Shown here one piece after another: positions 10,252 to 18,306 of a DNA stretch of 59,243 bases. Origin of the DNA: Hyphomicrobiales bacterium (GTDB lineage Bacteria; Pseudomonadota; Alphaproteobacteria; Rhizobiales; Rhizobiaceae); assembly GCA_900471605.1 (NCBI GenBank), contig UCEY01000018.1, forward strand, positions 1-59,243, read 5' to 3'. Position 1 is the first letter of the stretch. Each line of letters begins with the position of its first letter. The translations under genes were made by a program, and so were the position numbers. The notes under the pieces were generated by a model that had not been told where the DNA came from, did no database searches, and saw nothing but the letters and a program-made list of their open reading frames with translations.

Positions 10252-10674
10252 ATGAGAAAGGAAAGCATCAGCAATTCGATACCGGAGAATGCTACAGCCG
10301 CGATCAGCGCCGTGCATCTGCTTCATCCGGCCCAACATTTCGATCACCCGCGTGACGTGCTTGCCGACGAAGGCATGAGCAGCGAGGAGAAGCGTGCCAT
10401 TCTCGCCTCGTGGGCTTCCGACATTTTCGCCCTCGAGTCCATTCCGGCCCTTCGCCTCTATCCCGGTACGGATAAAGCCGTCTCCAACGACGAAATCATC
10501 GCAGCGTTGAAGACCCTCGACAGGTACGAACAGCAATCCAAAGGGCACAGTCCGTCCAGCTCCTGCGACGTCCGCAGGGCACTCCGCCGCAGACCGCAAT
10601 CGCGCCGGTTTGGCGGCCTTGGTCTGTGCAGCTACCGGAAAGGAGACCGCCGCCGCCAAGCCTTCGAGATGTAG
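10252..10674 (+). CDS. hypothetical rhizobial protein, possibly frameshifted near its end
   Basis: 140 residues as read. Residues ~20-93 look like a small family common in rhizobia: LLHPAQHFDHPRDVL, then SSEEKRAILASWASDI and an acidic, alanine-rich end (DEIIAALKTLDR). After residue ~95 the frame turns arginine rich (RRALRRRPQSRR), unlike coding sequence of this region. Restoring one G in the GGG at about 10539-10541 gives a frame ending ...FTDDSLLN at a TGA that abuts the ribosome site of the next gene. So the true C-terminus is uncertain. Function unknown; position suggests a stress-block member. Confidence 0.65.
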   Translation: MRKESISNSIPENATAAISAVHLLHPAQHFDHPRDVLADEGMSSEEKRAILASWASDIFALESIPALRLYPGTDKAVSNDEIIAALKTLDRYEQQSKGHSPSSSCDVRRALRRRPQSRRFGGLGLCSYRKGDRRRQAFEM

Positions 10675-10758
10675 ACTGCCACGAACTGCCGCGTGCCTGT
10701 TCGGACGCGGATTTGATTTTTACCGACGACTCTTTGCTCAATTGAGGAAGTTTTGCCG

Positions 10759-11853
10759 ATGAAGATCGCTCAGATCGCACCGCTCGCCGAAAGCGTTCCA
10801 CCGAAGCTCTACGGAGGAACCGAGCGGATCGTTTCCTATCTCACCGAAGAACTTGTCGCCCAAGGCCATGACGTCACGCTCTTTGCCAGCGGCGATTCCG
10901 TGACTGAAGCGCGCCTGATATCATGCTCGGACGTCGCGTTGCGCCTCAACCCGGCTGTCAGGGATCACCTGCCGCATCAGGTCGTGATGCTGGAGGAGAT
11001 CCGCCGCCGCGCCCACGAGTTCGATGTGCTGCACTTCCATATCGATCTCCTGCATTTTCCGCTGATCCGGGAGTTCGCAGACCGCACGGTGACGACGGTG
11101 CACGGCCGGCTCGACCTGCCGGACCTCAAGCCGTTCTACAAGGCTTTTTCCGATATTCCGCTGGTGTCGATCTCCAACGATCAGCGCCGCCCGATGCCGC
11201 CGGTCAACTGGTCCGGAACGGTCTACCATGGCCTGCCGGTGGACCTCTTGCCTTTCACGGAGAAGCCCAAGGGCAACTACCTTGCCTTTCTCGGACGAAT
11301 ATCGCCGGAAAAGCGGCCGGACCGCGCGATCGAAATCGCTGCAAAAGTTGGCATGCACTTGAAGATCGCCGCCAAGATCGACAATGCGGACAAGGCTTAC
11401 TGGGAAACGGTGATCGAACCCATGGTGAAGAACCATCCTAATGTCGATTTCATAGGAGAGATCAACGAGCATCAGAAAGCCGATTTCCTCGGTAATGCCG
11501 GTGCGTTGCTGTTCCCGATCGACTGGCCAGAACCGTTCGGACTGGTGATGATCGAAGCGATGGCCTGCGGCACTCCTGTTATCGCGTTCGGATGTGGGTC
11601 AGTTCCCGAGGTGATCGATAATGGCGCGTCGGGCATCCTCGTTGACAGCGTGACGGAAGCGGCCGAGAACGTCGAATGGGCGCTCAGGATGGATCGGAAG
11701 AAAGTTCGTGCAACCTTCGAGAAGCGTTTCAGCGCGGAGCGGATGGCGCGGGACTATCTCGATATCTATCGCAACCTGCCCGGCGTTCGCACCAAGGCGG
11801 CCCCGCTACGCCGCGCCAATGGTCAAGGCCTGGATCTCCAGATCGTGGCATAG
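10759..11853 (+). CDS. GT4-family glycosyltransferase
   Basis: 364 residues. Start ATG at 10759 is 8 bases after GAGGAAG; the TTG at 10753 is too close to it. It is a GT-B retaining glycosyltransferase: N-terminal Rossmann half with KLYGGTERIVSYLTEELVAQGH, and C-terminal half with LGRISPEKRPDRAIEIA and the E-X7-E region EPFGLVMIEAMACGTPVIAF that binds the nucleotide sugar. Acceptor and donor are unknown. It lies 13 bases before an amylo-alpha-1,6-glucosidase, a pairing common in rhizobia, which points to alpha-glucan or trehalose-related metabolism. Cytoplasmic; no TM segments. Confidence 0.92.
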   Translation: MKIAQIAPLAESVPPKLYGGTERIVSYLTEELVAQGHDVTLFASGDSVTEARLISCSDVALRLNPAVRDHLPHQVVMLEEIRRRAHEFDVLHFHIDLLHFPLIREFADRTVTTVHGRLDLPDLKPFYKAFSDIPLVSISNDQRRPMPPVNWSGTVYHGLPVDLLPFTEKPKGNYLAFLGRISPEKRPDRAIEIAAKVGMHLKIAAKIDNADKAYWETVIEPMVKNHPNVDFIGEINEHQKADFLGNAGALLFPIDWPEPFGLVMIEAMACGTPVIAFGCGSVPEVIDNGASGILVDSVTEAAENVEWALRMDRKKVRATFEKRFSAERMARDYLDIYRNLPGVRTKAAPLRRANGQGLDLQIVA

Positions 11854-11866
11854 GGGGTGGGTTGGA

Positions 11867-14077
11867 ATGTCGAGCGTCTCTGCAGACAGCAATCCTGTCG
11901 ATGCATCGGCAGGTCCGGCCGCTCCGGTGGCACAGTTCTTCATTCCGGCCACGGCGTCGCTGCAGGAGCGACGGCCGCGGACCTTGAAGCACGGCGACAC
12001 CTTCGCTGTCTTCGATCACAATGGCGATGCTCTTTCCGGGCCTGGCAGCCCGGAAGGCATCTTCCACCGGGATACGCGGTACCTCTCCCATCTCCATCTG
12101 ACGATCAACGGCAAGCGGCCGATGCTTCTCTCGTCGACGCTGCGCGACGACAATGCGACGCTGACCTGCGATCTCACCAATCCCGATCTCTTCGATGATA
12201 AGGGAAAGCTCGTTCTGGAGCATGACCTGATCCATTTGCGCAGATCCCGCTTCCTCTGGAATGCACATTGTTACGAGCGATTGAGCGTGAGGAATTATGG
12301 CGACCAGCTGCGCCACGTGCGCATCGGGATCGAGTTCACGTCAGATTTTGCAGATCTTTTCGAAGTGCGGGGAACCGAGAGAGCCCGGCGAGGGCGGCAT
12401 CTACCCGCCGTGGTGGAGCAGAACGGTGTCCTTCTCTCTTATATTGGCCTGGATGATCGAAAGCGAACCACCCGGCTTTCCTTCGATCCGCAGCCGAACG
12501 AACTCGGAAGCGGCCATGTCATTTATGATCTCCATCTGGCGCCGCACGAGACGCGGCCGCTGTTTATCGAGATCGCCTGCGACCAGACCGCAGCCGATCG
12601 CCCGAGCCACCGCGCCTTCTTTCTGGGGCTGCGGGATGCCCGCCGGGCCTTGCGAGCCTCCTCCTCGCGCGCGGCGTCGATCACAACGTCCAACGAGATC
12701 TTCAACGAGGTCGCGCGGCGCAGCGTCTCCGACCTCTATATGCTGATGACCGACACGCCGGAAGGGCCTTATCCATATGCAGGGATCCCGTGGTTCAGCA
12801 CTGTCTTCGGCCGCGATGCGCTGATCACTGCGCTCGAAACGCTGTGGCTCGATCCGCAGATCGCCCGCGGAGTCCTGGGCCACTTGGCTGCCAACCAGGC
12901 GACAGAGGTCAATCCGGCCGCTGACGCCGAGCCAGGAAAGATCCTGCATGAAGTGCGTTACGGTGAAATGGCAGAACTGGGCGAAGTTCCTTTCCGCCGC
13001 TACTACGGCAGCATCGACTCCACGCCATTGTTTGTGCTGCTGGCTGGGGAATATCTCAAACGCACCGGCGATCTTGCCACAATCGAGCGTCTTCTACCGA
13101 ACATCGAGGCAGCGCTCACCTGGATCGACGAGCACGGCGATCGAGACGGCGATGGCTTCGTCGAATACGGACGACTGACGGAAGAAGGGCTGATCAACCA
13201 GGCCTGGAAAGACAGCCACGACTCTGTGTTCCACGCTGACGGCACCCTCGCGGAAGGTCCGATCGCCATTGCCGAGGTACAGGCCTATGTTTATGGGGCC
13301 TGGCAGGCAGCGGCGGAAATCTTCCGACGGCTGGGGAGGCCTGAACGTGCGGCGAAATTCCTTGCACGGGGCGAGGGTCTACGTCGCGCCTTCGACACCA
13401 GCTTCTTCGACGAGGAACTTGGTACCTTCGTGCTGGCCCTTGACGGAAGCAAGCGACCTTGCAGGGTGCGCTCCTCGAACGCGGGGCATGCTCTCTTCAC
13501 TGGTATGGCTTATCCGGAGCGGGCAGCAGAAGTCGTCCGTACGCTCATGGGTGCATCGTCCTTCTGTGGTTGGGGCATCCGTACCGTGCCTTCCACGGAA
13601 GCGCGCTACAATCCCATGAGCTATCACAACGGCTCGATCTGGCCGCATGACAATGCCCTGATCGCCAGTGGACTTGCCCGCTATGGCTTTCGCGCCGAAG
13701 CGGCGCGAATCTTCGAGGGGCTGTTTGCCGCCTCGACCTATATCGACCTGCGCCGGCTTCCGGAACTCTTCTGCGGACTGCCACGCCAACGTGCTCAGGG
13801 GCCGACCTTCTATCCCGTCGCCTGCTCTCCACAGGCGTGGGCGGCTGCAGCGCCTCTTCTTCTCCTGCAATCCTGTCTGGGCCTCGACTTTGACCCGAAT
13901 GCCCAGATCATCGCCTTCAACGAGCCGCACCTGCCTTCTTTCCTGGATGAGGTGATCCTGCGACAATTGCAGGCTGGCAATGGGTCAGCCGACGTTGCCG
14001 TTCGGCGCTCCGGACGCAGCGTCGTAGTCGACGTCGTTGACCGCCGGGGCGAGGCACGCGTGTTAACAACGGTATAG
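11867..14077 (+). CDS. amylo-alpha-1,6-glucosidase (glycogen debranching type)
   Basis: 736 residues from the ATG at 11867; upstream codons of the same frame overlap the glycosyltransferase gene and have no ribosome site. The N-terminal ~300 residues are the bis-type debranching domain (LKHGDTFAVFDHNGDAL, GIFHRDTRYLSHL). The rest is an (alpha/alpha)6 glucosidase with PWFSTVFGRDALITALE, EVRYGEMAELGEVPF, YGSIDSTPLFVLLAGEY, QAWKDSHDSV and YHNGSIWPHDNALIA, carrying the acidic catalytic positions. It hydrolyses alpha-1,6 branches of glucans. Intact and near expected length. It forms an operon with the preceding glycosyltransferase. Confidence 0.92.
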   Translation: MSSVSADSNPVDASAGPAAPVAQFFIPATASLQERRPRTLKHGDTFAVFDHNGDALSGPGSPEGIFHRDTRYLSHLHLTINGKRPMLLSSTLRDDNATLTCDLTNPDLFDDKGKLVLEHDLIHLRRSRFLWNAHCYERLSVRNYGDQLRHVRIGIEFTSDFADLFEVRGTERARRGRHLPAVVEQNGVLLSYIGLDDRKRTTRLSFDPQPNELGSGHVIYDLHLAPHETRPLFIEIACDQTAADRPSHRAFFLGLRDARRALRASSSRAASITTSNEIFNEVARRSVSDLYMLMTDTPEGPYPYAGIPWFSTVFGRDALITALETLWLDPQIARGVLGHLAANQATEVNPAADAEPGKILHEVRYGEMAELGEVPFRRYYGSIDSTPLFVLLAGEYLKRTGDLATIERLLPNIEAALTWIDEHGDRDGDGFVEYGRLTEEGLINQAWKDSHDSVFHADGTLAEGPIAIAEVQAYVYGAWQAAAEIFRRLGRPERAAKFLARGEGLRRAFDTSFFDEELGTFVLALDGSKRPCRVRSSNAGHALFTGMAYPERAAEVVRTLMGASSFCGWGIRTVPSTEARYNPMSYHNGSIWPHDNALIASGLARYGFRAEAARIFEGLFAASTYIDLRRLPELFCGLPRQRAQGPTFYPVACSPQAWAAAAPLLLLQSCLGLDFDPNAQIIAFNEPHLPSFLDEVILRQLQAGNGSADVAVRRSGRSVVVDVVDRRGEARVLTTV

Positions 14078-14114
14078 GTGGGGCCGCTTCCAAGCGGAAC
14101 GGCCGCCCCCTTGC

Positions 14115-14336
14115 CTAATCTAATTCTTCGTCTTCGGCGACCAATAGGTCGATCAGTGCGGCGGTCCTGCCGGCCGGCAGAGGTCGTCCTTCACTTATCA
14201 AGGCTTCGTCATTGTTGGCCCAGGCGAATGCCTCGGCGAGTTCCGCCGGCGTCGCACCCGTTGCCACGACCTCAGCCACCAACGTTTCATCGACAGGTCC
14301 AAGGATGGCGATGACGTCGTCGGAAGTCATTGTCAT
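14115..14336 (-). CDS. hypothetical protein, 73 aa
   Basis: Start chosen at 14336, with AAGGAG 9 bases upstream; a longer frame to 14378 lacks one. The product (MTMTSDDVIAILGPVDET, ATGATPAELAEAFAWANND, ending ALIDLLVAEDEELD) is acidic and helical with no known domain. It converges on the debranching enzyme gene, with 37 bases between them. The promoter lies back-to-back with the hsp20 promoter region at 14437. No function assigned. Confidence 0.65.
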   Translation of the reverse strand: MTMTSDDVIAILGPVDETLVAEVVATGATPAELAEAFAWANNDEALISEGRPLPAGRTAALIDLLVAEDEELD

Positions 14337-14436
14337 AATCCATTGCTCCTTTCCCGACTTCTCCATATCTGCTCTCACACGAATCTGGTGACGGAAACAA
14401 AAAATTCAATTTTTTATGTCGGGAAGTTCGGCATCT

Positions 14437-14464
14437 CTTGAAACAGCAACTGACTGAATTATAT
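14437..14464 (+). promoter_or_regulatory. RpoH-like promoter of hsp20
   Basis: CTTGAA (14437-14442), 16-base spacer, TTATAT (14459-14464). The -10 matches the RpoH consensus CCATAT at 4 of 6; a sigma-70 reading (TTGAAA with TATATC) is also possible. Predicted start near 14472 gives a ~95-base leader, the usual size for a ROSE element. Confidence 0.5.
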
Positions 14465-14471
14465 CAATATT

Positions 14472-14566
14472 GTTCGATTGCCCAATGGGGATCGACCAAG
14501 TCCAGGAGGCGCCATGTGCTCTTGGCGTCTGCTTGTATCCATGTTGCTTACAAGGAGGATATGGCT
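14472..14566 (+). promoter_or_regulatory. ROSE-type RNA thermometer ahead of hsp20
   Basis: The leader has an upstream hairpin (14507-14514 with 14523-14530) and then the signature of ROSE elements: CCAT, TTGCT (14544-14548), short loop, AGGAG ribosome site (14553-14557), ATGG (14561-14564) pairing back to CCAT. In the Bradyrhizobium ROSE elements the same UUGCU pairs imperfectly with the ribosome site and melts at heat-shock temperature. The ATG at 14561 lies inside the stem; the start after it (14567) fits known ROSE genes. Confidence 0.8.
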
Positions 14567-15043
14567 ATGAGGACAAACCTCGATTTCTCCCCCCTGTTCC
14601 GGTCGAGCATCGGTTTCGACCGAATGTTGAACGCCCTTGAGGCTGCAAGCCGCATCGAGACGATCGACAACTGGCCTCCGTATGACATCGTCAAGTCCGG
14701 CGAGGACGAATACCGCATTGCCATGGCGGTGGCGGGCTTCACGCAGGACGAACTGACGATCACCCAGGAGCAGAACATGCTCTTCGTCGCCGGTCAAAAG
14801 GCCAATGCCGACGATGCGCAGTATCTGCATCGTGGCATCGCCGGCCGCTCGTTCCAGCGTCGGTTCGAGCTCGCCGATCACGTCAAGGTCGTGGGCGCCG
14901 GCCTCGTCAACGGTCTGCTGACCATCGATCTCAAGCGCGAAATCCCTGAAGCGATGAAGCCGCGCCAGATCGCGATTTCGACCGACATGGCTCTGCCGAA
15001 GGCCGAGACAAAACAGATCGAGGCCGAGAAACAGGCGGCTTAA
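14567..15043 (+). CDS. small heat-shock protein Hsp20 (IbpA type), ROSE-controlled
   Basis: 158 residues. Start at 14567 (MRTNLDFSPLFRSS) follows ROSE gene practice; 14561 in the same frame would add two residues. The alpha-crystallin domain spans about 35-130: WPPYDIVKSGEDEYRIAMAV, AGFTQDELTI, then [33 protein letters not shown]. The C-terminal IxI-like anchor lies around RQIAIS. It is an ATP-independent holdase binding unfolding proteins in the cytoplasm. A second Hsp20 of a different class follows 96 bases later, and a close homologue with a frameshift lies at 55174-55649. Translation should rise with temperature through the ROSE leader. Confidence 0.95.
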   Translation: MRTNLDFSPLFRSSIGFDRMLNALEAASRIETIDNWPPYDIVKSGEDEYRIAMAVAGFTQDELTITQEQNMLFVAGQKANADDAQYLHRGIAGRSFQRRFELADHVKVVGAGLVNGLLTIDLKREIPEAMKPRQIAISTDMALPKAETKQIEAEKQAA

Positions 15044-15139
15044 GCTTTCCGTCAGCGCAATACGCGCACAAGGCGCCGGGCGATGCCCGGCGCCAGCAGG
15101 AGAGCTTTGTCGACTGAACCAACAGAAGGAGAAAAAACC

Positions 15140-15649
15140 ATGAGTGTTCGTGATCTGATTCCCTGGGGCCGCAACAATGTCAACCAGGTTCCGAGTCTCC
15201 TGCGCGATGACGATCGTGATCCGTTCCTGTCGCTTCATCGCGAGGTGAACCGTCTGTTCGATGACGTCTTCCGCAGCTTCGGCACCGGCCTGCCGTCCTT
15301 CGGAAACGGCTCCGCCCTCAGCGCCGGCTGGCCGAACGTCGAGATTTCCGACACCGACAAGGAGATCAAGGTAACCGCCGAAGTACCCGGCCTTGAAGAG
15401 AAGAACATCGAGGTCCTCCTCAACGACGGCGTGCTGACGCTGAAGGGCGAAAAGCGCTCTGAGAACGAGGACAAGGATCGCCAGTTCTCCGAACGTTATT
15501 GCGGCCGCTTCGAGCGCCGCATCCCGCTCGGCGTCGAGGTCAAGGAAGACCAGGTCGATGCCCGCTTCAGGAACGGCGTGCTGACCGTGACCTTGCCCAA
15601 GGACGAGGAGGCGCAGTCGCAGGTCAAACGCATCGCGATCAAACATTAA
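15140..15649 (+). CDS. small heat-shock protein Hsp20 (second class)
   Basis: 169 residues. ATG at 15140 follows AAGGAG at a normal distance. The N-terminus (MSVRDLIPWGRNN, DPFLSLHREVNRLFDDVFRSF) is that of class-C bacterial Hsp20s with ~20 kDa subunits, distinct from the IbpA-like neighbour. Alpha-crystallin domain: WPNVEISDTDKEIKVTAEVP, then LEEKNIEVLLNDGVLTLKGE, and NGVLTVTLPKDEEAQSQVKR; C-terminal IAIKH gives the IxI motif. It probably works with the first Hsp20 and GroESL as a holdase. A terminator follows directly. No ROSE-like leader is seen here, so it may rely on read-through from the upstream heat-shock promoter. Confidence 0.94.
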   Translation: MSVRDLIPWGRNNVNQVPSLLRDDDRDPFLSLHREVNRLFDDVFRSFGTGLPSFGNGSALSAGWPNVEISDTDKEIKVTAEVPGLEEKNIEVLLNDGVLTLKGEKRSENEDKDRQFSERYCGRFERRIPLGVEVKEDQVDARFRNGVLTVTLPKDEEAQSQVKRIAIKH

Positions 15650-15653
15650 GGAA

Positions 15654-15682
15654 AAAGCCGGAGGACGCCCTCCGGCTTTTTT
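15654..15682 (+). terminator. Rho-independent terminator after hsp20
   Basis: Stem of 11 bp (15654-15664 with 15669-15679, GCCGGAGG core), loop ACGC, then a run of T to 15682. It ends the hsp20 transcript and lies 38 bases before the protease start. Confidence 0.9.
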
Positions 15683-15719
15683 CTGCGTCAAAATGTTCGA
15701 AAAGAAGGACGAAAAACTT

Positions 15720-16805
15720 ATGACTGCGCTCGTGAGGTTCATGAGGCCATTGATCATTGTCTTCGCCGTCTCCCTGCTTATTGGCGGCATTTCAGCCCAG
15801 GCGCAGGTCGTACCTGGTATTGGCGGTAGTGTCCCGACCCTTGCTCCGATGTTGGATAAGGTCACGCCATCGGTCGTCAACATTTCGGTTGTCTCGCAGG
15901 CACCCGAAGAGGATAACCCGCTCTACAGTGACCCCTACTTCCGCCGCTACTTCAACCTGCCGGATCAGCGTCAAGCAGAACCTCGTTTGAGCGCCGGATC
16001 GGGGGTCATTGTCGACGCCACACGCGGCTACGTGTTGACGAACCATCATGTCGTCGCCAATGCCCGGAAAATCCTCGTAACGCTTAAGGATGGAAGACGT
16101 TTGGACGCCAAGCTCGTCGGCTCCGATAAGGGTACCGACATCGCAGTGCTCCAGATAACGGCTCGCAATCTGACAGCCTTGGCTTTTGGCGACTCGGACG
16201 CATTGCGCGTTGGCGATTACGTTGTTGCGATCGGCAATCCGTTCGGTCTTGGGCAAACAGTTACGTCCGGCATTGTCAGCGCGCTTGGCCGAAGCGGCCT
16301 TAGCCGCGAAGGTTATGAAGATTTTATCCAGACGGATGCCTCTATCAATCCAGGCAACTCAGGTGGGGCACTCGTAACGTTTGACGGGAGGCTTGCGGGT
16401 ATCAACTCTGCGATCCTCAGCCCGGCTGGCGGCAACATCGGTATCGGCTTTGCGGTGCCGAGCAAGATCGCCAGATTGGTGATGACCCAGCTGATCCAAC
16501 ATGGCGAGGTCACTCGCGGCAAGCTTGGCGTTGCGATCCAGGATATTGATTCCGATATGGCAGCTTCGCTTGGGCTCGATGACGCGGGCGGCGCGCTGAT
16601 CGCGGCGGTAGAGCAAGGATCTCCGGCCGCTGGTGCGGGTTTGAAACCGGGCGATGTGGTGGCGGCTGTTGATGGTCGGCCGGTTCATGGGGCTGCTGAT
16701 CTGCGCAATCGCATCGGGCTGACGCCCGTTGGCTCGCAGATTGAGCTGACTGTCAGGAGCGGTGGCTTGGAGCGCACGGTTAAGGCACGCGTGAGCGGAT
16801 CGTAA
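15720..16805 (+). CDS. DegQ/HtrA-type periplasmic serine protease
   Basis: 361 residues from the ATG at 15720 (AAGAAGGAC upstream); the ATG at 15693 has no ribosome site. A signal peptide (about 1-28, IIVFAVSLLIGGISAQAQ) exports it. The trypsin-like domain has the catalytic triad His110 (LTNHHVV), Asp140 (GTDIAVL) and Ser214 (NPGNSGGAL). A single PDZ domain follows from ~270 (GKLGVAIQDID, AGAGLKPGDVV). One PDZ and no membrane anchor fit a short DegQ-like degradase of misfolded envelope proteins. It sits behind the hsp20 terminator, so its own promoter must overlap that region, or it is expressed by read-through. Typical of stress-tolerance loci. Confidence 0.93.
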   Translation: MTALVRFMRPLIIVFAVSLLIGGISAQAQVVPGIGGSVPTLAPMLDKVTPSVVNISVVSQAPEEDNPLYSDPYFRRYFNLPDQRQAEPRLSAGSGVIVDATRGYVLTNHHVVANARKILVTLKDGRRLDAKLVGSDKGTDIAVLQITARNLTALAFGDSDALRVGDYVVAIGNPFGLGQTVTSGIVSALGRSGLSREGYEDFIQTDASINPGNSGGALVTFDGRLAGINSAILSPAGGNIGIGFAVPSKIARLVMTQLIQHGEVTRGKLGVAIQDIDSDMAASLGLDDAGGALIAAVEQGSPAAGAGLKPGDVVAAVDGRPVHGAADLRNRIGLTPVGSQIELTVRSGGLERTVKARVSGS

Positions 16806-17424
16806 AAGCAGGTCGTCGCTACGCATGTCTTCTGGCGGCCGCCATTCTAGCGACTTCTCAAAGGCGCCGCGCCTCGTGCGCTGGTGGCGAACTCGAGAAT
16901 CAGTCGAGAACCTCGAATGGGATACAGCGCTCTTGAAGGTATCTGAACCAACGACCCTTGCTATTATGATTTCCCTCCGTATGAGATTGTTCGCAAACGC
17001 TTCAGCCCTAGCAAACAAAGCCAAAACGTTAGCGCTTGCTGGGGCTTCTCCGTGCTCAACCACACAATGTGGACTCGCTGCCGTCGATGATTGAATCCAC
17101 GGAGACGACCGCATCGGCATGCGGAAGGCGAAGATCTCATGCCCGATGACATGCAGCGTAAGGATCGGGAGCCGGACGATTATCTGGACTGGTGAAGGGG
17201 TGACCCTTGATGCCATTGATCCTTAATGTTTTGGCGGGCGTGGCAAGCCGCAATCATCGACCACACATACCGTGCGGCCCATACCGTCCGCGTTGCCGGG
17301 TGATCTACGTGTTGCATGTCTTTCGAGGCAGATCGAGGAAAGGCATCGCCACGCCCGCCCATGACATGGGCCTGATCGCTGGCGGCTCAAGAGGCCGCAG
17401 CACCTTCACGGAAATTCTGCAACC
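16806..17424. other. intergenic region with toxin remnant
   Basis: Apart from the HigB-like fragment at 17259-17380, no gene is supported in these 619 bases. Open frames on both strands overlap the protease end or lack ribosome sites. The stretch looks like decayed coding DNA. Confidence 0.45.
17259..17380 (+). pseudogene. HigB/Gp49-like toxin remnant, frameshifted
   Basis: Two frames together give DHTYRAAHTVRVAG and RVIYVLHVFRGRSRKGIATP, followed by AHDMGLIA. This is the central and C-terminal core of phage-derived Gp49/HigB toxins (TYRAVYTVRF...VYVLHAFQKKSK.GIATP). One missing G at about 17298-17300 (GCCGGGTGA) breaks the frame, and the N-terminal third is not recognisable. It faces an XRE-family gene in convergent orientation rather than being followed by its antitoxin on the same strand, which suggests rearrangement. 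Confidence 0.6.
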
Positions 17425-17832
17425 TCACGGCACCAGGGCTAGAGGTTGCGGGGGTTCGGCAATCCCCGCAACCCGGTCGTCGCACAGCCCGACCAGGAAC
17501 TGGCGGATCGCCTGGCGGAGGTGGTCCGAGCGGACATGCTCGTAAGCCATGGCGACGGCCAGGCTCTCGGCACTGAACGTGGGAGCGTCCTGCCCCACCA
17601 CCACACCAGTGCCGTCAAACAGCATCCTCAAATCCACGTCCAAAAGCATTGCGACCCGACAAAGGCGGCTAGCGGCGACGCGGTTGGTTCCCGCTTCGTA
17701 TTTATGCAGCTGGTGCGCGGTGATGCCCAGCGCCTGCGCCAGTTCCACCCGCGTCCAGCCGCGTTGCAGCCGCACGTCGCGGATATTCCTTCCCAACGTC
17801 ACATCGATGTCCTGGGGCTGCTTGCCGGGCAT
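17425..17832 (-). CDS. XRE-family transcriptional regulator
   Basis: 135 residues from the ATG at 17832. The helix-turn-helix runs from about residue 10 to 65: LGRNIRDVRLQRGWTRVELA, QALGITAHQLHKYEAGTNRV, LCRVAMLLDVDLRML. The C-terminal part (SLAVAMAYEHVRSDHLRQAI, RQFLVGLCDD) is helical and resembles the tail of rhizobial short XRE regulators. The frame extends to 18015 but the leader is implausible and lacks a ribosome site. It lies next to a toxin remnant of the HigB type, so it could be an antitoxin-derived repressor, but it may equally be a free-standing regulator. Another small minus-strand gene precedes it. Confidence 0.85.
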   Translation of the reverse strand: MPGKQPQDIDVTLGRNIRDVRLQRGWTRVELAQALGITAHQLHKYEAGTNRVAASRLCRVAMLLDVDLRMLFDGTGVVVGQDAPTFSAESLAVAMAYEHVRSDHLRQAIRQFLVGLCDDRVAGIAEPPQPLALVP

Positions 17833-17908
17833 GCCGACCACCTCATGATCGTCTGGAATCTCACATGATGATAGAGATACCTTTCTTGCAACCCGATGCA
17901 ACTGGAAA

Positions 17909-18124
17909 TTACTTTTTACGCAATGTTTTGTTGCCCGTTGCGGGCTTGGGAGCGTCGCACAATTCCGGCTCCGTTTGACCGGAAACGGCGGCATTCGCCA
18001 ACTTCTGCCTGGCATGGATGTCCCGCAGAATCGTCAGCGTCGCCTCCGCAGGCGTATGTTTGGCGAACTCCACCCTGATTCGGGCGTTCAGCAATTTCCT
18101 TGTCGCATCATCTCGGGCGGGCAT
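17909..18124 (-). CDS. hypothetical protein, 71 aa
   Basis: Start chosen at ATG 18124 (MPARDDATRKLLNARIRVEF), with CAGGA upstream. The sequence continues AKHTPAEATLTILRDIHARQ and ends in a basic tail (GNKTLRKK). It is short, charged and helical; no family recognised. It lies 76 bases upstream of the XRE gene on the same strand and may share its transcript. Codon use is consistent with a real gene but evidence is limited. Confidence 0.5.
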   Translation of the reverse strand: MPARDDATRKLLNARIRVEFAKHTPAEATLTILRDIHARQKLANAAVSGQTEPELCDAPKPATGNKTLRKK

Positions 18125-18306
18125 CGGATCCTGCAATTTCCTGGACGCAGTTGGTCTCCACATACCCGATTTGCGTGCTTTGTGTAGATCCGGCCGCCGC
18201 CATCGTCAACAATTTCTGGTAGCAGGCTTAAAGGTTGAAGATACACGTGTTTACAATTTGAAGTGATTGGTCTTACATCGAATGATCGATCAGGCGGGGG
18301 TGCCGA

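Noticed and set aside
14078..14114. GC-rich imperfect hairpin between convergent genes considered as a bidirectional terminator
   Set aside because: Stem has internal mismatches and no T-run on either strand.
14459..15883. Minus-strand frame of 474 codons opposite both hsp20 genes
   Set aside because: Antisense to two certain Hsp20 genes, a ROSE leader and a terminator; composition not protein-like.
16359..17216. Minus-strand frame of 285 codons over the protease end and the following gap
   Set aside because: Half of it is antisense to the DegQ gene and the remainder shows no domain.
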